From Caulobacter vibrioides (GTDB taxonomy: Bacteria > Pseudomonadota > Alphaproteobacteria > Caulobacterales > Caulobacteraceae): a stretch of 64,000 bases of DNA. Made by a program: the position numbers and the translations under genes. The notes beneath the pieces were generated by a model that was not told the origin of the DNA, made no database searches, and saw only the letters and a program-made list of their open reading frames with translations. The stretch covers positions 2,542,001-2,606,000 of the forward strand of contig NZ_CP023315.3 of assembly GCF_002310375.3 (NCBI RefSeq), given 5' to 3'. The first letter of the stretch is position 1, and every line of letters starts with the position of its first letter. Shown one piece after another: positions 1-8,898 of the stretch.

Positions 1-31
1 CGGCCAAGGCGAGGGGAATTATACGGGTCAT
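1..31 (-). CDS. 5' end of an exported protein gene (partial, runs off window)
   Basis: An ATG on the minus strand at 29-31 is preceded by a strong Shine-Dalgarno (GGGAGGAAG, about 38-46). The first ten residues read MTRIIPLALA, which looks like the beginning of a signal peptide. Only these ten codons are inside the window, so no function can be assigned. Its start is divergent from the desulfhydrase gene at 255, so both promoters should lie in the 32-254 spacer, where I see no convincing motif. Confidence 0.5.
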   Translation of the reverse strand, partial: MTRIIPLALA

Positions 32-254
32 GTCTTCCTCCCTAGGATCAGGTCGGTCTCACGCCGATCTTCTGAAGGCAGCATAACACCGCTATCGCCG
101 GGGCCTAAGCGTCAGGCGCCCCGTAAAGCAAAGGCCAAGCCAGCACCCACGCCTGCGGCTCCGCGACAGGCCCGAAGCGGGCGAAGGTCGTCTGGTTCAA
201 CACGGCGGCGCAGGCCGTGCTAACAAATGGGCGAGTCTTTCAGGAACCGCGCCT

Positions 255-1256
255 ATGCACCTTGCTCGCTTTCCTCGCGCCCGCTTCGCGCACCTGCCCA
301 CGCCCCTGGAGCCCTTGCCCCGTCTCGGCGCGGAACTGGGCGTGGACCTCTGGGTCAAGCGCGACGACTGCACGGGCCTAGCCGGCGGCGGCAACAAGAC
401 CCGCAAGCTGGAGTTCCTGCTCGGCGAGGCCCTGGCCCAAGGCGCCGACACCCTGGTCACCCAGGGCGCGGTCCAGTCCAACCACGTCCGCCAGACCATC
501 GCCGCCGGGGCGCGCTTTGGTCTCAAGACCGAGGTGATCCTGGAGGAGCGCACCGGCTCCAAGGCCAGCGACTACATGGGCAACGGCAACGTGCTGCTCG
601 ACAAGTTGATGGGCGCGACGCTGCGCTATGTGCCGGGCGGGACAGACATGGTCGCCGAGCTCGAGATCACCGCCCAGAGCGTCCGCCAGCGCGGCGGCAA
701 GCCCTATGTGATCCCCGGCGGCGGCTCGAACACGGTCGGGGCGCTCGGCTATGTCGATTGCGCGCGCGAACTGGTGGTGCAGGCCGACCAGATGGACCTC
801 AAGATCGATCGCCTCGTCACGGCGACGGGCAGCGCCGGCACGCACGCTGGCCTGGTCGCAGGCTTCGCGGCGCTGTCGGTGGATATCCCGATCCTGGGCT
901 TCGGCGTGCGCGCGCCCAAGCCCAAGCAGGAAGAGAACGTCTACAACCTCGCGGTCGCGACGGCCGAGACGATCGGGGCTGCGAGCCGGGTCCGGCGCGA
1001 AGCGGTCGTCGCCGACTGCGACTATGTGGGCGAAGGCTACGGCCTCGTCGACCAAGGCGTGATCGACGCCCTGGCCCTGGCCGCCCGCACCGAAGGGCTG
1101 CTGCTGGATCCGGTCTATTCGGGCAAGGCGATGAAGGGGCTGATCGATCAGGCCCGCAAGGGCGCCTTCAAGGGCGAGCGGGTGGTCTTCCTGCACACTG
1201 GCGGCGCCCAGGGGCTGTTCGGCTATCAGACCGTGCTTGAGGCCGCGCTGGGCTAG
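255..1256 (+). CDS. dcyD: D-cysteine desulfhydrase / L-cysteate sulfo-lyase family PLP enzyme
   Basis: This 333-residue protein belongs to the fold-II PLP family of D-cysteine desulfhydrase, L-cysteate sulfo-lyase and ACC deaminase. Residues 44-52 read GGGNKTRKL; the first lysine (K48) is the expected Schiff-base residue. [13 protein letters not shown] (about 69-81) is the family's substrate and cofactor loop, and the C-terminal [11 protein letters not shown] is also typical. The predicted reaction is alpha,beta-elimination of a sulfur amino acid to pyruvate, ammonia and sulfide or sulfite, in the cytoplasm. The ATG at 255 follows AGGAA; a longer overlapping frame from 227 is not coding. A racemase gene begins 12 bases after its stop, so the two are probably one operon. 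The exact substrate cannot be told from sequence. Confidence 0.88.
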   Translation: MHLARFPRARFAHLPTPLEPLPRLGAELGVDLWVKRDDCTGLAGGGNKTRKLEFLLGEALAQGADTLVTQGAVQSNHVRQTIAAGARFGLKTEVILEERTGSKASDYMGNGNVLLDKLMGATLRYVPGGTDMVAELEITAQSVRQRGGKPYVIPGGGSNTVGALGYVDCARELVVQADQMDLKIDRLVTATGSAGTHAGLVAGFAALSVDIPILGFGVRAPKPKQEENVYNLAVATAETIGAASRVRREAVVADCDYVGEGYGLVDQGVIDALALAARTEGLLLDPVYSGKAMKGLIDQARKGAFKGERVVFLHTGGAQGLFGYQTVLEAALG

Positions 1257-1268
1257 GAGCTTTTTCCG

Positions 1269-1937
1269 ATGAGCAAGGTTCTGGGCGTTCTGGGCGGCAT
1301 GGGTCCGGCCGCCACCCTCGACTTCCTGGCCAAGTTGCAGGCGGCGACGCCCGTGACGCGGGAGCAGGATCATCTGCGGGTGCTGGTGGACATCAACCCG
1401 AAGGTTCCCGACCGCAACGTCGAAGGCTCGGATCCCGGTCCGGTGTTGGCGGCGATGGCGGCGGGCCTGCGCGGCTCCGGCGCGCAGGTGCTGGCGATCG
1501 CCTGCAACACCGCCCACGCCTATGCCGAGGAGGTCCGCGCTTCGGGTTTGCCGCTGATCGACATGCTGGAGACCGCCGGCCTCGCCGCCCGCGCCCAGGG
1601 TGCGAACATCGTCGGCGTCCTGGGCACCAGCCTGGCGCTCGGTCTCTATCGGGAGCGGTTTGCGTCGCTGGGGCTGGAGGTTGCGACCCTGGATGATCAC
1701 GAGCAGGTCGAGTTCATGGCCCTGCTCTACCGGATCAAGCGGGGCGACCTGGGGCAGGCGTCGCGGGACGCCATGGCCGCCCTCGCTCACCGCCTGATCG
1801 ACAAGGGCGCGCAGGCTGTGGTCGCGGGTTGCACCGAAGTGCCCTTGGTGCTGTCCCAGCCCGACCTTTCAGCGCCGCTTCTCGACGCCACACAGACCCT
1901 GGCGAGCCGCTGTGTCGAGATCTGTCTGTCGGATTGA
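1269..1937 (+). CDS. Aspartate/glutamate racemase family protein
   Basis: This 222-residue protein is full length for the PLP-independent Asp/Glu/hydantoin racemase family. It starts with the family motif VLGVLGGMGPAAT and has both catalytic-type cysteines: C79 in ACNTAH and C188 in GCTE. Such enzymes interconvert L and D amino acids by two-base cysteine chemistry. It lies 12 bases downstream of the D-cysteine desulfhydrase gene, with an AGGAG Shine-Dalgarno in the gap. That suggests a shared D-amino-acid pathway, for example racemisation feeding the PLP lyase. The substrate (aspartate, glutamate or other) is inference. Confidence 0.85.
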   Translation: MSKVLGVLGGMGPAATLDFLAKLQAATPVTREQDHLRVLVDINPKVPDRNVEGSDPGPVLAAMAAGLRGSGAQVLAIACNTAHAYAEEVRASGLPLIDMLETAGLAARAQGANIVGVLGTSLALGLYRERFASLGLEVATLDDHEQVEFMALLYRIKRGDLGQASRDAMAALAHRLIDKGAQAVVAGCTEVPLVLSQPDLSAPLLDATQTLASRCVEICLSD

Positions 1938-1941
1938 GGCC

Positions 1942-2163
1942 CTAGCCTCGCACCACCGGCAGCGCTTCGTCGTAGCTGGCTTCGAACAGACCCAACAGCG
2001 CCGCAGCGCCTCGCGACGCTTGCGCCATGCGCAGCAGAGCCGCGCGGGCGTGCGCATTGTCGGCGATCTCGGCTTGTCGCTCGAGCCGCTCGGCTTCGGT
2101 CAAATGATCGTTTCGCGTCCCCATGGCCAAAAGGTTTACAAGATATGAACACGCATCCGCCAT
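1942..2163 (-). CDS. Small hypothetical protein
   Basis: A 73-codon frame on the minus strand ends four bases from the end of the convergent racemase gene. The part from the internal methionine M14 (ATG near 2124) reads as a soluble, mainly helical protein rich in Ala, Glu and Arg, with residue use like a real protein and not like an antisense shadow. Neither start has a strong Shine-Dalgarno. I do not recognise a family. It may be a genuine small Caulobacter protein, but evidence is limited to composition and the fact that it fills an otherwise empty slot. Confidence 0.5.
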   Translation of the reverse strand: MADACSYLVNLLAMGTRNDHLTEAERLERQAEIADNAHARAALLRMAQASRGAAALLGLFEASYDEALPVVRG

Positions 2164-2233
2164 GCGACCGCTGGACGCATCGTGAGCGTTGTTCTGCGGC
2201 GAGCGCCTGCTGACAAGCCCGCTCAGAACGTGA

Positions 2234-2267
2234 AAACGCCCCCGGCCCTTTTCGGTCCGGGGGCGTC
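2234..2267 (-). terminator. Intrinsic terminator, minus strand, with no evident gene feeding it
   Basis: On the minus strand a GC-rich stem (about 12 pairs, ACGCCCCCGG paired with CCGGGGGCGT, loop near 2248-2253) is followed directly by TTTTC. This is a classic Rho-independent terminator. Upstream of it on that strand (2268-2584) there is no convincing protein gene, and the gene at 1942-2163 lies downstream of it. It therefore probably ends a small RNA. Confidence 0.6.
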
Positions 2268-2465
2268 GTCCTGTTCCCCAACAGGACGGCGTCGGCCATG
2301 CTGCTCCGAGCGCGGCGTCGCCTCAAGTGAGGGGCTGAATCTCGCTGAACGCGGATCAACAGACAACGCGTCCGCCTGTCGCAGTGGAACCCCTCGGCGC
2401 GGGACGGCCCACGATTATCGACCAACGCCGGCCAGCCTCCGGAGCGAAAAGTGGGTAGTCAAAGG
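2234..2465 (-). ncRNA. Candidate small RNA ending at the orphan terminator
   Basis: The 2164-2584 gap between the small hypothetical gene and the pectate lyase gene has no credible protein gene. On the minus strand it contains a possible promoter (GTGACG at about 2495, then 13 bases, then GCTACC), weakly resembling the Caulobacter sigma-73 consensus. It also has a short hairpin at about 2269-2283 (GTCCTG/CAGGAC) and another near 2350-2375 (GCGGA/TCCGC), before the strong terminator at 2234-2267. Together these outline a transcript of about 230 nt. I could not match it to a known family such as 6S, SRP or tmRNA; the 5' end is a guess. Confidence 0.25.
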
Positions 2466-2584
2466 CATGACACCGGTAGCATAATGCCGGCAACGTCACT
2501 TCCAAGATGGCGGAGCCGTCGCTGGCCAGGGAGGTTCGCTCGCCTATCCTTCGATGTAAGCTCCGCACCGATCGGAGTTTATCC

Positions 2585-4216
2585 ATGCCCCTCAGCCCGC
2601 TCTCCCGCCGTCGCCTCCTGGCCACCTCGGCGGCGGCCTTCGCCGCAGCGGGCGCCCTTGCGCCGCTCCGGGCGCTCGCCGCGCCGGGCCGTGAAACGGC
2701 GCTGGAGACGATGAAGACGGCCACGCGCTTCATGGTCGACAAGGTCGCCTACAAGGGCGGTTATGTCTGGAGCTATCTGCCCGACTTCTCGCGGCGCTGG
2801 GGCGAGATGGAAGCCTACCCCACCATGATCTGGGTGCAGCCGCCCGGCACCGCGACGATGGGACACCTGTTCCTCGACGCCTATCACGCGACGGGCGATG
2901 AGTATTACTACAAGGCCGCCTGCAAGGCCGCCAAGGCCTTGATCGCGATCCAGCACCCCGCCGGGGGATGGAACTATCTGGGCGACCTGGCCGGCAAGGC
3001 CTCGATGCGCAAGTGGTACGACACCATCGGCAAGAACGGCTGGCGGCTCGAGGAATTCCAGCACTACTACGGCAACGCCACCTTTGACGACGCCGGCACG
3101 GCCGAGACCTCGCAGTTCCTGCTGCGCCTCTACGTCGAGAAGAAGGACAGGCGCTTCAAGCCGGCTCTGAACAAGGCGCTGCAGTTCGTTCTGGACAGCC
3201 AGTATCCCAACGGCGGCTGGCCCCAGCGCTTCCCGCTGAAGACCGATTTCCAGAACCACGGCCACGCCGACTACACCGGCTACATCACCTTCAACGACGA
3301 TGTGGCCGGCGAGAACATCAAGTTCCTGATCATGGTCTGGCAGACCCTGGGCGATCCCCGCGCGCTCCCCGCCATCAGGAAGGCGATGGACTGTTTCGTG
3401 ATCTGCCAGCAACCCCAACCGCAGCCGGCGTGGGGCCTGCAGCATCACGTCGATACGCTCAAGCCCGCCGCCGCGCGCAGCTACGAGCCCGAGGCTTTCG
3501 CCTCGCACACCACGGGCGCCAACATCGCCTCGTGCATGGACTTCTACGAGCTGACCGGCGATCCCAAGTACCTGGCGCGCCTGGGTGAGGCGCTCGACTG
3601 GCTGGACAGCATCAAGCTGCCGCAGGAAATCCAGAAGGGCCGCCCCTACCCCACCTTCATTCAGGTGGGCACGGGCAAGCCGCTCTATATCCACCGGCGC
3701 GGCAGCAACGTCGTCAACGGCGAGTACTACGCCGACCAGAACCCCGAAGGCACGGTCATCCACTACTCGTCGTTCCGCGCGGTGAATGTGGCCGGCCTGC
3801 GCCAGCGGCTCGCCAAGCTGCAGGCCACCCCGCCCGAAGTCGCCAGCAAGGACTCGCCGCTCAAGGGCGGCCGCAAGGCGCTGCCCAAGTACTTCACCAC
3901 CGGCGACATCTCGGTGTCGGATCTGAACGTGGACACCCTGAAGGCCGACACCGGCCAGACCTCGCCGGACAAGGCCGCCGGCCTGATCGCGTCGCTCAAC
4001 GCCGAGGGCTGGTGGCCGACCGAGCTCCGGGCGACCAGCAACCCCTATATCGGCGACGGCTCCCCGACGCCCGCCCCGGGCGACTTCAGCCAGACCCGGG
4101 TCGGCGACGCGACGGACACCTCGCCCTACATCACCGACACGCCCAAGATCGGCATCTCGACGGGAACCTACATCGAGAACATGGCCGCGCTGATCAAGTA
4201 CGTGACGGCCAGCTAA
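2585..4216 (+). CDS. Pectate lyase, polysaccharide lyase family 10, Tat-exported
   Basis: From the ATG at 2585 this is 543 residues. The first 32 residues form a twin-arginine signal (SRRRLLATSAAAFAAAGALA), so export of a folded enzyme to the periplasm or outside is expected. The mature protein is an alpha-toroid-like family PL10 pectate lyase: NGGWPQRFP and the surrounding DSQYPNGG region are hallmark PL10 sequence. It would cleave polygalacturonate by beta-elimination. An upstream in-frame ATG at 2507 would bury the Tat signal behind 26 residues, so 2585 is preferred. It stands alone, without a TonB receptor or other pectinases beside it, so regulation cannot be read from context. Confidence 0.88.
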   Translation: MPLSPLSRRRLLATSAAAFAAAGALAPLRALAAPGRETALETMKTATRFMVDKVAYKGGYVWSYLPDFSRRWGEMEAYPTMIWVQPPGTATMGHLFLDAYHATGDEYYYKAACKAAKALIAIQHPAGGWNYLGDLAGKASMRKWYDTIGKNGWRLEEFQHYYGNATFDDAGTAETSQFLLRLYVEKKDRRFKPALNKALQFVLDSQYPNGGWPQRFPLKTDFQNHGHADYTGYITFNDDVAGENIKFLIMVWQTLGDPRALPAIRKAMDCFVICQQPQPQPAWGLQHHVDTLKPAAARSYEPEAFASHTTGANIASCMDFYELTGDPKYLARLGEALDWLDSIKLPQEIQKGRPYPTFIQVGTGKPLYIHRRGSNVVNGEYYADQNPEGTVIHYSSFRAVNVAGLRQRLAKLQATPPEVASKDSPLKGGRKALPKYFTTGDISVSDLNVDTLKADTGQTSPDKAAGLIASLNAEGWWPTELRATSNPYIGDGSPTPAPGDFSQTRVGDATDTSPYITDTPKIGISTGTYIENMAALIKYVTAS

Positions 4217-4225
4217 GACGCTGGC

Positions 4226-4813
4226 CTACTCGCAAAGGCCCTTGAGGTTCATCAGGACCTTAGGCGTGTCCTTGCGCAGGGCCTCGCGGATCAGCGCCTT
4301 GGGGACCGGCCAATCCACGGCCAGGCGGTTGTCGTAGAGCACCCGGGTCCGTCGGCCGCCATCCAAGGCCTGCAGCTTCCATTCGCCCTGCTCGACCTTC
4401 AGATCGCCGCCGACCAGTTTGAACTTGATGCGGCTGTAGGGTTCGTAGTCGGACCGGAAGACGATCCGTAGGCCGGGAAACACGAGGTTTCGTCGGGTCA
4501 CATGCTCGCGGATGTCCCACCCGCGGGCCATGTCGCCTTCGACGATGCGGCAGACCGCGAGCGTGGTGATCATCACCTTGGCGGCCGCGCAGTCGGTCAT
4601 GATGCGCCAAACCTTCTCGGGCGGCGCGTTGATATCCACCACACCCTTCACATGCCCCGAGATGCCGTCGGGGTCGGGAAACACCTCGGCATAGGCCTCG
4701 CCCTTGGCCAGCGCAGCCTTGGCCTTGGCGGACAGCTCAAAGGACCAGGCTTGGCCCGCAACGAGCAATGAGAACGCCACGACGGCCAGAGCGACGGGAT
4801 TTCGAACGCGCAT
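4226..4813 (-). CDS. START/SRPBCC-fold periplasmic protein
   Basis: This protein of about 195 residues has a signal peptide (MRVRNPVALAVVAFSLLVAGQAWS) and then a helix-grip lipid-binding fold. The stretch GVVDINAPPEKVWRIMTDC is the usual first strand and helix of polyketide cyclase/START-like proteins. ATG at 4813 with GAGGAG nine bases upstream is a better start than the GTG at 4822, which overlaps that Shine-Dalgarno. It is convergent with the pectate lyase gene, nine bases apart. Binding of a hydrophobic ligand or lipid in the envelope is inferred; no catalytic function can be stated. Confidence 0.75.
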   Translation of the reverse strand: MRVRNPVALAVVAFSLLVAGQAWSFELSAKAKAALAKGEAYAEVFPDPDGISGHVKGVVDINAPPEKVWRIMTDCAAAKVMITTLAVCRIVEGDMARGWDIREHVTRRNLVFPGLRIVFRSDYEPYSRIKFKLVGGDLKVEQGEWKLQALDGGRRTRVLYDNRLAVDWPVPKALIREALRKDTPKVLMNLKGLCE

Positions 4814-4905
4814 GCACAGCACTCCTCGTGACGGGGTCGGTACGGCTCCAGAGGCGAACCGGACGCATCATGTGATCATTGTTCGACGTTTGGGCGGCGC
4901 GGGGC

Positions 4906-7728
4906 TCAGGCCTCTTTCTTGGCCAGGAAGGCGCCGGCCGCTTCGATGGCCTCGACCAAGCTTACACGTTCCAGCGTGACGCCCTCGGGAAGGCTCGAGA
5001 ACAGCCGGGTTGGAGCCGCCGCATCGAGCATCACGAACACGCCGCGATCGTCGGCCCGCCGGATCAGGCGACCGAAGGCCTGGCTGATCCGCGCCCGCGC
5101 CACCGCGTCGTCATAGCCCTTGCCCCCGAAGCGCAACCGGCGCGCCTTGTGCAGCACGTCCGGACGCGGCCACGGCACGCGATCGAACACCAGAAGCCGC
5201 AACGAGCGGCCGGGCACGTCCACGCCGTCGCGGATGGCGTCGGTGCCCAGCAGGCAGGCGTCCTCCTCGGCCCGGAAGATGTCTACGAGCGCCCCGACCT
5301 CCAGCGGATCGACGTGCCGGGCGTAGAGCGCCAGGCCCTGATCGGCCAGCGGGGCGGCGATACGCTCGTGCACGGCCTTGAGGCGACGGATGGCGGTGAA
5401 GAGGCCAAGCCCCCCGCCCCCCGCCGCCAGAAACAACTCGCGCATCGCTGCCGAGACCTGGCGCGGATCTTCCTTGTTCACATCGGTGACGACGAAGGCC
5501 TTGGCGTTGTTCGCGTAGTCGAACGGCGAGACCAGCCGCAGCACCTTGGGCGCGGTCGGCAGGCGCGCCGCGCCCGTGCGCATCTCGGCCAGGGCGAACG
5601 GATCCTCCAGCGCAGGATCGACCAGGGTGGCGCTGGTCACCAGCACACCGTGCGCGGGCGACAGCACCGCCGCGCGCAGCGGCTCGGTCGGGTCCACCCA
5701 ATGCCGGCGGCAGGCCGCGTCCACCACACGGCCGTAGAGGAAGGTCGCCTCGAACCAGTCGACGAAGTCCGGATCGCTGTCGCTCGGCTCGACGTCGTCG
5801 TCCTCAATGGCTTTGAGGATCGAGCGCCAGGCCGGCAGGGTCATGCGCGCCCGGCGATCCAGGCCGCGCAAAGCGCCCTCGATCCTGGCCCGCTCCGACG
5901 CGCCAAGGTGCTCGGCGTCCTCGTCCAGCACGTCTTCCAGCGCCCGCGCTAGGGCCAGCAGCGGCGCCTCGATCGCGGCCAGAGCCTTGGCGGCCTCCGG
6001 CGCGCGCTCGCGGACCAGATCGGTCGCTGGCCGCGCATCGCATTGCAGGCCAAGATCGGCCCCGCCCCGGTCGCCGCTGCGAGCGCGTAGCTGCTCGATC
6101 ACGGCGACGAGGAAGTTCTCGATCGGACCGATCGGATTGATCTGCCCATCAGGTGGCGCGACCCGCCCCGACCAACCCTCGCCCGGCAAGGCGGCGGCGG
6201 CCTGAATGGCCTGGCTCATCGCACCGCGCGCGCCCTCCCGGTCTCCCAGGATGTCGAGCAGCCGCGCTTCCAGGCCACGTCCCCGCCGACCACGCCCTTC
6301 GGGTCCCCGGATCCAGCGCCGCAACTCCGCCGCTTCAGCGCCCGACAAGGCCGCCGAGAACGCGCTGTCGGCGGCCTCGAACAGGTGGTGGCCCTCGTCG
6401 AAGACGATGCGCTTGAGGCTGGTGGTCTCGTTGTCGCCCTTCAGCCCCCGCGCCGTGCGCGCGCCGTCAAAGGCCGCCTGGGTCAAGACCAGCGCATGGT
6501 TGGCGATCACCAGATCCGCGCGCTTGGACGCCCGCACCGCCTTCTCGATGAAGCAGATGCGATAGTGCTGACAGCCCGCATGGATGCACTCGCCCCGCCG
6601 GTCGACGAGATTGGCGGGACTGGCCTGAACCGAGGGCGGAACGGCCGCCAGGGTCGGCAGCCAGGCGGGAAAGTCGCCGCCGGTCATGTCGCCGTCGCGC
6701 GTGGCGCGGGCCCAGCGCGCCGTCAGCGCCAGACCGATCAGGTCGCCGTTACCCAGCTGCGCGCCGTTGGTCTGCTCCTGAAAGTTCAACAGGCACAGGT
6801 AGTTCTCGCGCCCTTTTCGCACCACCGCCTTGCGGGCGCGTTCCTTGGGATCGGGATAGATCGAGCGGCTCTCGCGTTCGATCTGGCGCTGAAGCGCGCG
6901 GGTGTAGGTGCTGACCCAGACCGACGGTCCATTGGCCTCGGCCCAGAGCGACGCGGGCGCCAGATAGCCCAGGGTCTTGCCAACGCCCGTGCCCGCCTCG
7001 GCCAGCATCATGCGCGGCTCGCCTTCGCGCTCGCGCGGCTGGAAGGCGAAGGCGGCTTCCTTGGCGAAGGTCACCTGGGCTTCGCGGACTTCTTCCAGAC
7101 CCGACCGCTGAAGCAGTTCGGCCAGACGCTCGCCGGCGCGCTCAGGATCGATGGGGCGCGATCCGGCCTCGCCGGGCGGCGCCTGGTCTTCCCACTCCAC
7201 GAGCCGCGCCCAGACATCGAGGCCCGATCCGCGAAACTGGTTGCCGACGGGAACCGAGCGCAAGGCGCCGATGACGGCCGGTCCCCACGACCAGCCCGCC
7301 TTGGCCAGGGTTTCGGCGATCGCCAGGGCCTCTTCGCGCGAGGGAACCGGCGTCAGGGCCAGTTCTCGCAAGAGCGCGTCAGCGGCCTCGCGCAGGGTCT
7401 GGGCCTGCTCGGCTGCGCCATGCGGCTCGCGCAGCCCCAGGGCCGTGGCGAGGCCCACCGCCGAGGGGGCGCAGAACGCCGCCGGGCGCGTGAAGGCATG
7501 CAGTTCCAGCACATCGAACAGACGCGGCGAGCGCGCCGGCGGAGACAGGTTCAGACGCCGAGCCGTCATCGCCGCGTGCGCGACCAGCACTGGGCCATGC
7601 TCGAAGAGATCGCGCGCGTCCGGCGCGCGAAGCATCCGCGCCTCGCCGCCATCCGCCAGGCCGGCGCGCGGTCCGGGCAGGACGACCAGGGCCGGGGCCA
7701 GGTCCAGAGTCGGCGGGAAAGCAGTCAC
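4906..7728 (-). CDS. DinG/YoaA-type ATP-dependent Fe-S DNA helicase
   Basis: This 940-residue XPD/Rad3-like superfamily 2 helicase has Walker A EAGTGVGKT (about 244-252) and the DEGH box at 444-447. Four cysteines (C312, C381, C386, C392) are spaced as for the 4Fe-4S cluster of DinG proteins. The C-terminal motor lobe includes the GVDVPG and FGRLIRR motifs. DinG enzymes unwind 5' to 3' and remove R-loops, D-loops and other obstacles. The first 200 or so residues are an extra domain that resembles a degenerate DnaQ-like exonuclease, with the usual acidic catalytic residues not apparent. The start is GTG at 7728. No SOS box is evident. Confidence 0.88.
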   Translation of the reverse strand: MTAFPPTLDLAPALVVLPGPRAGLADGGEARMLRAPDARDLFEHGPVLVAHAAMTARRLNLSPPARSPRLFDVLELHAFTRPAAFCAPSAVGLATALGLREPHGAAEQAQTLREAADALLRELALTPVPSREEALAIAETLAKAGWSWGPAVIGALRSVPVGNQFRGSGLDVWARLVEWEDQAPPGEAGSRPIDPERAGERLAELLQRSGLEEVREAQVTFAKEAAFAFQPREREGEPRMMLAEAGTGVGKTLGYLAPASLWAEANGPSVWVSTYTRALQRQIERESRSIYPDPKERARKAVVRKGRENYLCLLNFQEQTNGAQLGNGDLIGLALTARWARATRDGDMTGGDFPAWLPTLAAVPPSVQASPANLVDRRGECIHAGCQHYRICFIEKAVRASKRADLVIANHALVLTQAAFDGARTARGLKGDNETTSLKRIVFDEGHHLFEAADSAFSAALSGAEAAELRRWIRGPEGRGRRGRGLEARLLDILGDREGARGAMSQAIQAAAALPGEGWSGRVAPPDGQINPIGPIENFLVAVIEQLRARSGDRGGADLGLQCDARPATDLVRERAPEAAKALAAIEAPLLALARALEDVLDEDAEHLGASERARIEGALRGLDRRARMTLPAWRSILKAIEDDDVEPSDSDPDFVDWFEATFLYGRVVDAACRRHWVDPTEPLRAAVLSPAHGVLVTSATLVDPALEDPFALAEMRTGAARLPTAPKVLRLVSPFDYANNAKAFVVTDVNKEDPRQVSAAMRELFLAAGGGGLGLFTAIRRLKAVHERIAAPLADQGLALYARHVDPLEVGALVDIFRAEEDACLLGTDAIRDGVDVPGRSLRLLVFDRVPWPRPDVLHKARRLRFGGKGYDDAVARARISQAFGRLIRRADDRGVFVMLDAAAPTRLFSSLPEGVTLERVSLVEAIEAAGAFLAKKEA

Positions 7729-7785
7729 CCGAGTCCGTTAGCAGAACCCGGCTCGAAACAGAATGGGAACGCGCGGCGCGGCGCC

Positions 7786-8751
7786 TCAGCCCACCGGCGT
7801 TTCGTCCTCCTCCACGAGTCCCAGCAGCCGATCGATCGCCCGCTGCGCCTTGGCCCGCAGGGCCGGATCCTCGCTTTCCACGGCCCGACGGTACATTTGG
7901 AGCGCCAGATCGGGATCGGCCCGGACACCGCGACCGATCTCGCACATCAGCCCCAGCGCGAACCAGGCGTCGTGGTCCCCACGGTCCGCAGCCCGCTGGA
8001 ACCAGCTTATCGCCTCGACATAGTTCTTGTCGGTCAGCTGGCCGTTATAGTGCGCCGCGCCCAGCCGATACATCGCGTCCGGCAGCTCGTTGCGCGCGGC
8101 GGCGCGGTAGAAGTAGAGGGCCTTGGCGGGATCGGCGGCGACGCCGGCGCCCTCGGCGTGCAAACGCCCCAGCTCGCTCATGGCCTCCGCGGAGCCCATC
8201 TCGATCGCGCGGCGCAGCCATAGCAGGCCGCCCCTGGCGTCCACGCGACCGCCATAGCCCTCCAGCAGCACGACGCCCGCGTTGAACGCGCCCGGAGCCG
8301 ATCCGGCCTCCCCGGCGCGGAGATACCAGGCGCGAGCCAGCCTTGGCTTCTCGGGACGTCCGTGACCACCCCGGTGCATGACCGCCAGATTGAACATGCC
8401 GTTCGGATCGCCCAGCCGGGCGGCTCTCGCATAGAGCTTCACGGCGCCGTCGGCGTCGGGCTTCAGCCCCTCGTCCCCGAGAAGATACAGGTTGCCCAAC
8501 TCGACCATGGCGTCGGTGTCGGCCAGGGCCACGGCCTTGCGCAGCCAGAACAGTCCCTTGGCGACATCCGGCTCGCGTCCTTCACCGCGGAGATGGCAGA
8601 TCGCAAGCTCGACATAGAGGGCCGTCTGGCCATCCTCGGCCGCCCGTTCGATGGCGTCACAGTCGGCCCCAGCCCCCCAGCCTTGCGCGCGCGCCGCGTC
8701 GGCGGGCCACAGGGCCGCGAGCATCAGCGCGATCAGCCAACCAGAACGCAT
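7786..8751 (-). CDS. Secreted Sel1-repeat protein
   Basis: This protein of about 321 residues starts at the ATG at 8751 after a GGGGGT Shine-Dalgarno; an upstream in-frame start would precede the signal peptide (MRSGWLIALMLAALWPADAARAQ) with 14 extra residues. The mature part is built of consecutive Sel1-like repeats (for example AMVELGNLYLLGDEG, AMSELGRLHAEGAGV, AWFALGLMCEIGRGV), each about 36 residues. Such solenoids bind proteins, often in periplasmic scaffolds. No partner is identified. podJ in this window has the same repeat type in its periplasmic part, but no direct link is shown. Confidence 0.78.
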   Translation of the reverse strand: MRSGWLIALMLAALWPADAARAQGWGAGADCDAIERAAEDGQTALYVELAICHLRGEGREPDVAKGLFWLRKAVALADTDAMVELGNLYLLGDEGLKPDADGAVKLYARAARLGDPNGMFNLAVMHRGGHGRPEKPRLARAWYLRAGEAGSAPGAFNAGVVLLEGYGGRVDARGGLLWLRRAIEMGSAEAMSELGRLHAEGAGVAADPAKALYFYRAAARNELPDAMYRLGAAHYNGQLTDKNYVEAISWFQRAADRGDHDAWFALGLMCEIGRGVRADPDLALQMYRRAVESEDPALRAKAQRAIDRLLGLVEEDETPVG

Positions 8752-8898
8752 CAAACCCCCAACATGGCCGCCGGCGCGACCTGGGCGCCGCAAGCGTCAA
8801 TCCAGACAATCGCAAGCCGTGGCGGAAGCAACCAGACTCGCGCCACGCGCGCGCAAAAGTCAGGTGAAACAGAAAGGGAACATGCTATATCGCGGTCA

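Noticed and set aside
32..254. Promoter for the desulfhydrase gene (GCTAACAAA near 218)
   Set aside because: It resembles a -10 element but no -35 lies at the right distance.
378..1790. 470-codon antisense frame over the desulfhydrase and racemase genes
   Set aside because: It is a GC-rich shadow of two genes with clear family motifs, and its residues (Ala, Gly, Arg, Gln repeats) show no domain.
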